Shown here: piece after piece, positions 12,520 to 15,961 of the stretch
Layout: each line of letters begins with the position of its first letter
How positions within the stretch are numbered: position 1 is the first letter of the stretch
Assembly (NCBI GenBank): GCA_045118075.1
Contig: JBGUOI010000196.1
Location: forward strand, 1-15,961
Direction: 5' to 3'
From: Merdiplasma sp045118075
Lineage (GTDB): Bacteria > Bacillota > Clostridia > Lachnospirales > Lachnospiraceae
Length of the DNA stretch: 15,961 bases
Position numbers and translations under genes: made by a program
The notes under the pieces: model-generated
The model's input: only the letters and a program-made list of their open reading frames with translations
What the model was told of the DNA's origin: nothing
The model's database searches: none

Positions 12520-15363
12520 TCACTCACTCCGAAGCGCCGCCACAGGATCCTGCCTGGCCGCCTGCCTGGACGGGATAAACCCGCCGATAAAAGTCAGGAC
12601 AACGCACAGACCGATCAGCACCGCCCCGGCACCGGGCGGCAGAAAAGCGCGGATATGCCGCTGCTCAGCAAGCTTCTGAATCACAATGTTGATCGGCACA
12701 AGCGCCGCCAGCGTGATCCCCATACCGAAGGCGCCCGAGAGCAGGCCGATGATGAATGTCTCGGCATTGAACACCTGCGTAATGTTGTAGCGCGAAGCGC
12801 CCATCGCTCGCAGGATGCCGATCTCCTTTCGCCTCTCCAGCACGGAGATATAAGTGATGATTCCGATCATGATCGAAGATACTACTAAAGAAACGGCCAC
12901 GAACGCGATCAGCACATAGGTGATCACATCGATGATCGTCGTTACGGACGACATCAGGGCGCCTACATAATCCGTGTAGGAGATCACCTTATCCTCATAC
13001 CCTTCTTCCTTCACCGCCTCGTTGTAAGCATCCAGCAGGCGGATCACCTCGCTCTTGCTGTCGAAGTCACTCGGATAGATGGTCACCCTCATGGGCGTCT
13101 CTTCATCCGCATACCCGAATCTTGTCAGGTTTCCGCTTAAAGTCGCACTCTGCGCGGCGGCGCGGGCGGAATACATCTCCTGCATCCTGGACTCATCCAT
13201 CGCAAACGATATGACATCACCGATCTTGTCCTCGTCGATCTCGATCATGTCTTTTAAGAGCGGCAGTGCTGACTGCAGCATTCCCTCAAGCGTCGGCGAT
13301 TTTCCGGTCCTTGAAAGCTCCCTGGTGATCCTCACCAGGCGTTTGGCCGTCAGCCGAGTATCGTCCGTCTCCAGGTCACCCAGCCTGTCCCAGCGGATCG
13401 AGACAGCCTCGTCCAGATGCTCCGGATGCAGTTCGATCATATCGAGATAGGATCCCATCTCGGAGAAATCGTCCTCGCCAAACGGCGTCCCCGTCAGGAT
13501 ATTGATGTCGGGCGATCCGTTCTGGGCACGTACCACATCACTCTTTTCAGCCTGTCTCATCAGGCGCTTTAGCAGCGCCGGCTGATACTCAAGGCCGATG
13601 CCGAGGATGCCGAAAGAAACATCATCCGACGGCCTGACCACGCCGACGATTTTCATGTCTTCTGCTTTCTTAAGCAGTTTCAGGACTTTCTTTTCATTGC
13701 CGGACTGATCCAGCCAAAGCCCCACATTCTTATCTTTTTCAAACAGCGAGTATGCCGGCAGAAGCTTGAAAGAGATCCCGAGAAAATCTTCCGGATCATA
13801 CACCCGGTTATTCATCAGGTCCTCGGTTTTGACCCCCGAACCGTTTCCGGCGACCACATTCTGGATCTGCTCATTGAGCTCATCGGAATCCTTAAGGCCC
13901 ATCGTGTAGAGCATAAAGTCCGGGATCCCGCCCGATCCGGAAAGCACCAGCACCAGGTCGGTATCCTTCTTCGGCCACGAGCCCGCCAGCAGATCGTAAT
14001 CTCCTTCATACAGGGACGGATTTGCCGGCAGCGGCACAAAGACCTCATTAAAGCTGTAGCCGCTCATCGCGCCGGTCAGGGCGTCATCCATGCTCACGCC
14101 GAACGCAGCCATCGTCTGGTCCGGGTTCACCTGGCGGTACCCGTCCTCCTGCAGGCGGTAGATCTGCGGACTGATCCCGTAGCTGTAATCGATTCCGCGC
14201 GTATAGTCCTCCATCCCGCTGTAGCCGCTGTCGAACCAGCGTTTCAGGGAGGCCAGGTCATTGATGCTCGCGGACGAGAGCATCCCGCCCATCATCTGCT
14301 GCTCGGTGATCTGGTCTCCTTCAGGCGTTCCGGCATTCTGCCGCATGGCGGCAAACGTCATCATCGTCTCCTCCATCGAAAACGCCGAGCTGGTGATCTC
14401 GATGGGATACTGGCTTAAAGAATCCCGCTCCATCTGATGTATATAAGCGTTCGCCCCGTTAGAGAGCGACAAAATGAGCGCAATTCCGACGATCCCGATC
14501 GATGCGGCAAATGCCACAAGTATCGTGCGTGCCTTCTTGGAAAACAGGTTGGAGACCGACAAAGAAAGCGCCGTCAGGAATGACATGGAGCTTTTCCGCT
14601 GCGGCATGGAAGCCTTTTTACCAGCCGCTGCCCGCGAAGGCACTTCCGATCTGCCTGCTTCCGGCGCACTGCTTTCCGCTTTGGGATCGTACGGGTCGGA
14701 GTCGTCCGTGATCTTCCCGTCCCTTAACTGAACGATTCTTGTCGCGTAGCGCCTGGCCAGATCCGGATTGTGCGTGACCATGATGACAAGATGATCTTCC
14801 GAAACTTCTTTCAAAAGCTTCATGACCTGTTCACCGGTATCCGAATCGAGCGCGCCGGTGGGTTCATCCGCCAGCAGGACGGACGGATGGTTGACCAGAG
14901 CGCGCGCAATGGCCACCCGCTGCATCTGCCCGCCGGACAGCTGCATCGGCTTCTTGAACGCCTGGTCCAACAGGCCCACACGGTCCAGTGCCTGCCTGGA
15001 CCTTTCCAGCCGCTCCTCCTTCTTTACGCCGGCCAGCGTCAGCGCAAGCTCCACGTTGGAGAGGATGCTCTGGTGAGGAATCAGGTTGTAGCTCTGGAAG
15101 ATAAAACCGATCGTATGATTTCGATATGTATCCCACTCCCGGTTTCCGTAGCTGCTGGTCGGAACGGAGTTAAACGTCATCTCGCCGCTGTCATAGCGGT
15201 CCAGTCCTCCGATCACATTGAGCAGCGTTGTTTTCCCGGAACCGCTAGGCCCCAGGATCGCCACAAACTCCCGCTCCCTGAAAGAGATGGATACCCCGTC
15301 CAGTGCCTTCTGCACCAGTGTACCGGTCCGGTATTCCTTGTAAACTTGATCGATCGTCAGCAT
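12520..15363 (-). CDS. ABC transporter, fused ATPase and FtsX/MacB-type permease (947 aa)
   Basis: Residues about 1-220 are an ATPase of the LolD/MacB type: Walker A GPSGSGKTT (38-46), Q-loop Q90, signature LSGGQ (142-146), Walker B VLLADE (162-167), H-loop H198. A linker rich in Ser/Ala/Pro follows (about 222-260). One membrane helix lies at about 280-300, then a very long outside region (about 303-800), then three helices (about 813-838, 868-892, 913-928) and the FtsX-type end PSRQAARQDPVAALRSE. MacB-type pumps move force across the membrane rather than carrying a solute through it; in Gram-positives they serve peptide or lipid export and antibiotic resistance. The substrate is unknown. No clear ribosome binding site precedes the ATG, and the leader is GC-rich. 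Confidence 0.92.
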   Translation of the reverse strand: MLTIDQVYKEYRTGTLVQKALDGVSISFREREFVAILGPSGSGKTTLLNVIGGLDRYDSGEMTFNSVPTSSYGNREWDTYRNHTIGFIFQSYNLIPHQSILSNVELALTLAGVKKEERLERSRQALDRVGLLDQAFKKPMQLSGGQMQRVAIARALVNHPSVLLADEPTGALDSDTGEQVMKLLKEVSEDHLVIMVTHNPDLARRYATRIVQLRDGKITDDSDPYDPKAESSAPEAGRSEVPSRAAAGKKASMPQRKSSMSFLTALSLSVSNLFSKKARTILVAFAASIGIVGIALILSLSNGANAYIHQMERDSLSQYPIEITSSAFSMEETMMTFAAMRQNAGTPEGDQITEQQMMGGMLSSASINDLASLKRWFDSGYSGMEDYTRGIDYSYGISPQIYRLQEDGYRQVNPDQTMAAFGVSMDDALTGAMSGYSFNEVFVPLPANPSLYEGDYDLLAGSWPKKDTDLVLVLSGSGGIPDFMLYTMGLKDSDELNEQIQNVVAGNGSGVKTEDLMNNRVYDPEDFLGISFKLLPAYSLFEKDKNVGLWLDQSGNEKKVLKLLKKAEDMKIVGVVRPSDDVSFGILGIGLEYQPALLKRLMRQAEKSDVVRAQNGSPDINILTGTPFGEDDFSEMGSYLDMIELHPEHLDEAVSIRWDRLGDLETDDTRLTAKRLVRITRELSRTGKSPTLEGMLQSALPLLKDMIEIDEDKIGDVISFAMDESRMQEMYSARAAAQSATLSGNLTRFGYADEETPMRVTIYPSDFDSKSEVIRLLDAYNEAVKEEGYEDKVISYTDYVGALMSSVTTIIDVITYVLIAFVAVSLVVSSIMIGIITYISVLERRKEIGILRAMGASRYNITQVFNAETFIIGLLSGAFGMGITLAALVPINIVIQKLAEQRHIRAFLPPGAGAVLIGLCVVLTFIGGFIPSRQAARQDPVAALRSE

Positions 15364-15430
15364 AGGTCGTCTGCACAGCTTCGGGCTGCCCCGGCCGCGT
15401 CTCTCCCTTTCAAAATAACATCCGCCTCAT

Positions 15431-15462
15431 AAACGCAAAACTGCCCGGAAAACCCGGGCAGT
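15431..15462 (-). terminator. Intrinsic terminator of the 112-aa exported protein gene
   Basis: ACTGCCCGG (15454-15462) and CCGGGCAGT (15440-15448) form a perfect 9-bp stem with a GTTTT loop, followed by TTTGCGTTT on the minus strand. It separates this gene from the ABC transporter, whose promoter must then lie within 15364-15440; TGTTATTTT there is the best -10 candidate. Confidence 0.8.
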
Positions 15463-15503
15463 GACTGATCAAAACAAAAGCATGTTCCTGTCTCAGCCGC
15501 GGA

Positions 15504-15842
15504 TCAGATACCTTCCGTAGCCTCCTCGAGACCGACGGTCTCGGACAGATCCTCCGTCTCTTCTTCCGGACCGAAGTGATCATAAATATCCTGCTTCGTA
15601 TTGTCGACGATCTCATTCACATCGTTGGCGAATTCCTCCGCCTTCTGCACCCGTTCATCCTTGCGGGCTTCTTCGAGCACGTCATCCACGATCGCCGCCG
15701 ATTCATCCGCGATCACATCCATGTGCTCCTGCACCTTCTGCTTCAGTTCCGAGTCCGTTGCCGGCTGCTCCGAAGCAAAGCTGACACCCATCGAAAAAGC
15801 AAATATCAGCGCCAAAAGTTTTCCAAAAAAACCGCCAAACAT
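15504..15842 (-). CDS. Small exported helical protein of unknown function (112 aa)
   Basis: MFGGFFGKLLALIFAFSMGVSFA|SEQ is a signal peptide with a likely cut after A23. The mature 89 residues are almost all charged and helical (EHMDVIADESAAIVDDVLEE, ARKDERVQKAEEFANDVNE) with possible coiled-coil spacing, ending in an acidic tail (PEEETEDLSETVGLEEATEGI region). No cysteines and no known domain. AAAGGAG precedes the ATG by about 10 bases. It is the gene upstream of the ABC transporter on the same strand, but a strong terminator lies between them, so any partnership is a guess from position. Confidence 0.8.
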   Translation of the reverse strand: MFGGFFGKLLALIFAFSMGVSFASEQPATDSELKQKVQEHMDVIADESAAIVDDVLEEARKDERVQKAEEFANDVNEIVDNTKQDIYDHFGPEEETEDLSETVGLEEATEGI

Positions 15843-15876
15843 GATCCAGATCTCCTTTCGGTATTAAAACTCAATA

Positions 15877-15918
15877 GGCGTTTGCGAAACGCCAGAAGCC
15901 GCGTAATTACGGCATTCT
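15877..15918 (-). promoter_or_regulatory. Two abutting hairpins in the leader of the 112-aa gene
   Basis: GGCGTTT/AAACGCC (15877-15893, 3-base loop) directly adjoins AGAA-GCCG/CGGC-TTCT with one bulged base (15894-15918), whose centre is the palindrome CGTAATTACG. No U tract follows closely. They could be leader structure, an operator, or the end of an upstream transcript outside the window. Confidence 0.5.
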
Positions 15919-15961
15919 TTTTGCTATAAAATAAAACAACTCCTCACTGGTTCATGGTAAA

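Noticed and set aside
1..15961. CRISPR arrays, tRNA or rRNA genes, insertion sequences, phage genes
   Set aside because: No regularly spaced repeats, no tRNA or rRNA signatures, and no transposase, integrase or phage structural frames were seen.

Overview
The window looks like a chromosomal stretch from a Gram-positive anaerobe of the Clostridia, most likely Lachnospiraceae-like. The reasons are strong AGGAGG ribosome binding sites, exported proteins with Gram-positive-style signal peptides, a MacB/FtsX-type ABC transporter with a large outside loop, a yybP-ykoY-type manganese riboswitch, DUF554, and a fused MOSC-MogA protein. Composition is roughly balanced GC, with one clearly AT-richer island at about 5.3-6.07 kb. 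Family calls are read by eye from motifs; no database search was possible.

Layout. 1-343 (-): the start of a small membrane protein behind a Mn2+-type riboswitch with terminator and antiterminator. 345-1519 (-): an exported protein of unknown function and an 80-residue partner, closed by a strong terminator. 1568-1615: overlapping divergent promoters. 1703-2848 (+): a metal-dependent amidohydrolase, whose stop codon abuts that of a convergent, large exported esterase (2849-5170, -). 5301-6074 (+): a two-gene DUF4160 / DUF2442-HTH module with a palindrome inside its promoter, resembling an autoregulated toxin-antitoxin-like unit. 6099-8568 (-): a molybdenum-cofactor operon moaC-moaA-(MOSC::MogA). 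8646-9365 (-): a DUF554 membrane protein.

9387-10647: two related long hairpins bracket an exported protein of unknown function (9523-10464, -). 10641-11741 (-): a radical SAM protein with SPASM-like C-terminal cysteines. It is divergent from a HAD-like phosphatase (11958-12458, +), and the 216-bp gap between them is dense with nested inverted repeats, two good promoters and a structured leader. 12465-12493: a bidirectional terminator. 12520-15363 (-): a fused ATPase/permease ABC transporter. 15504-15842 (-): a small exported helical protein with tandem hairpins in its leader.

The clearest functional group is the Moco operon. The parts most likely to hold something undescribed are the regulatory DNA and leader of the radical SAM / HAD pair, the riboswitch with its small membrane protein, the DUF4160-DUF2442-HTH module, and the esterase that joins a seemingly dead copy to a live one.
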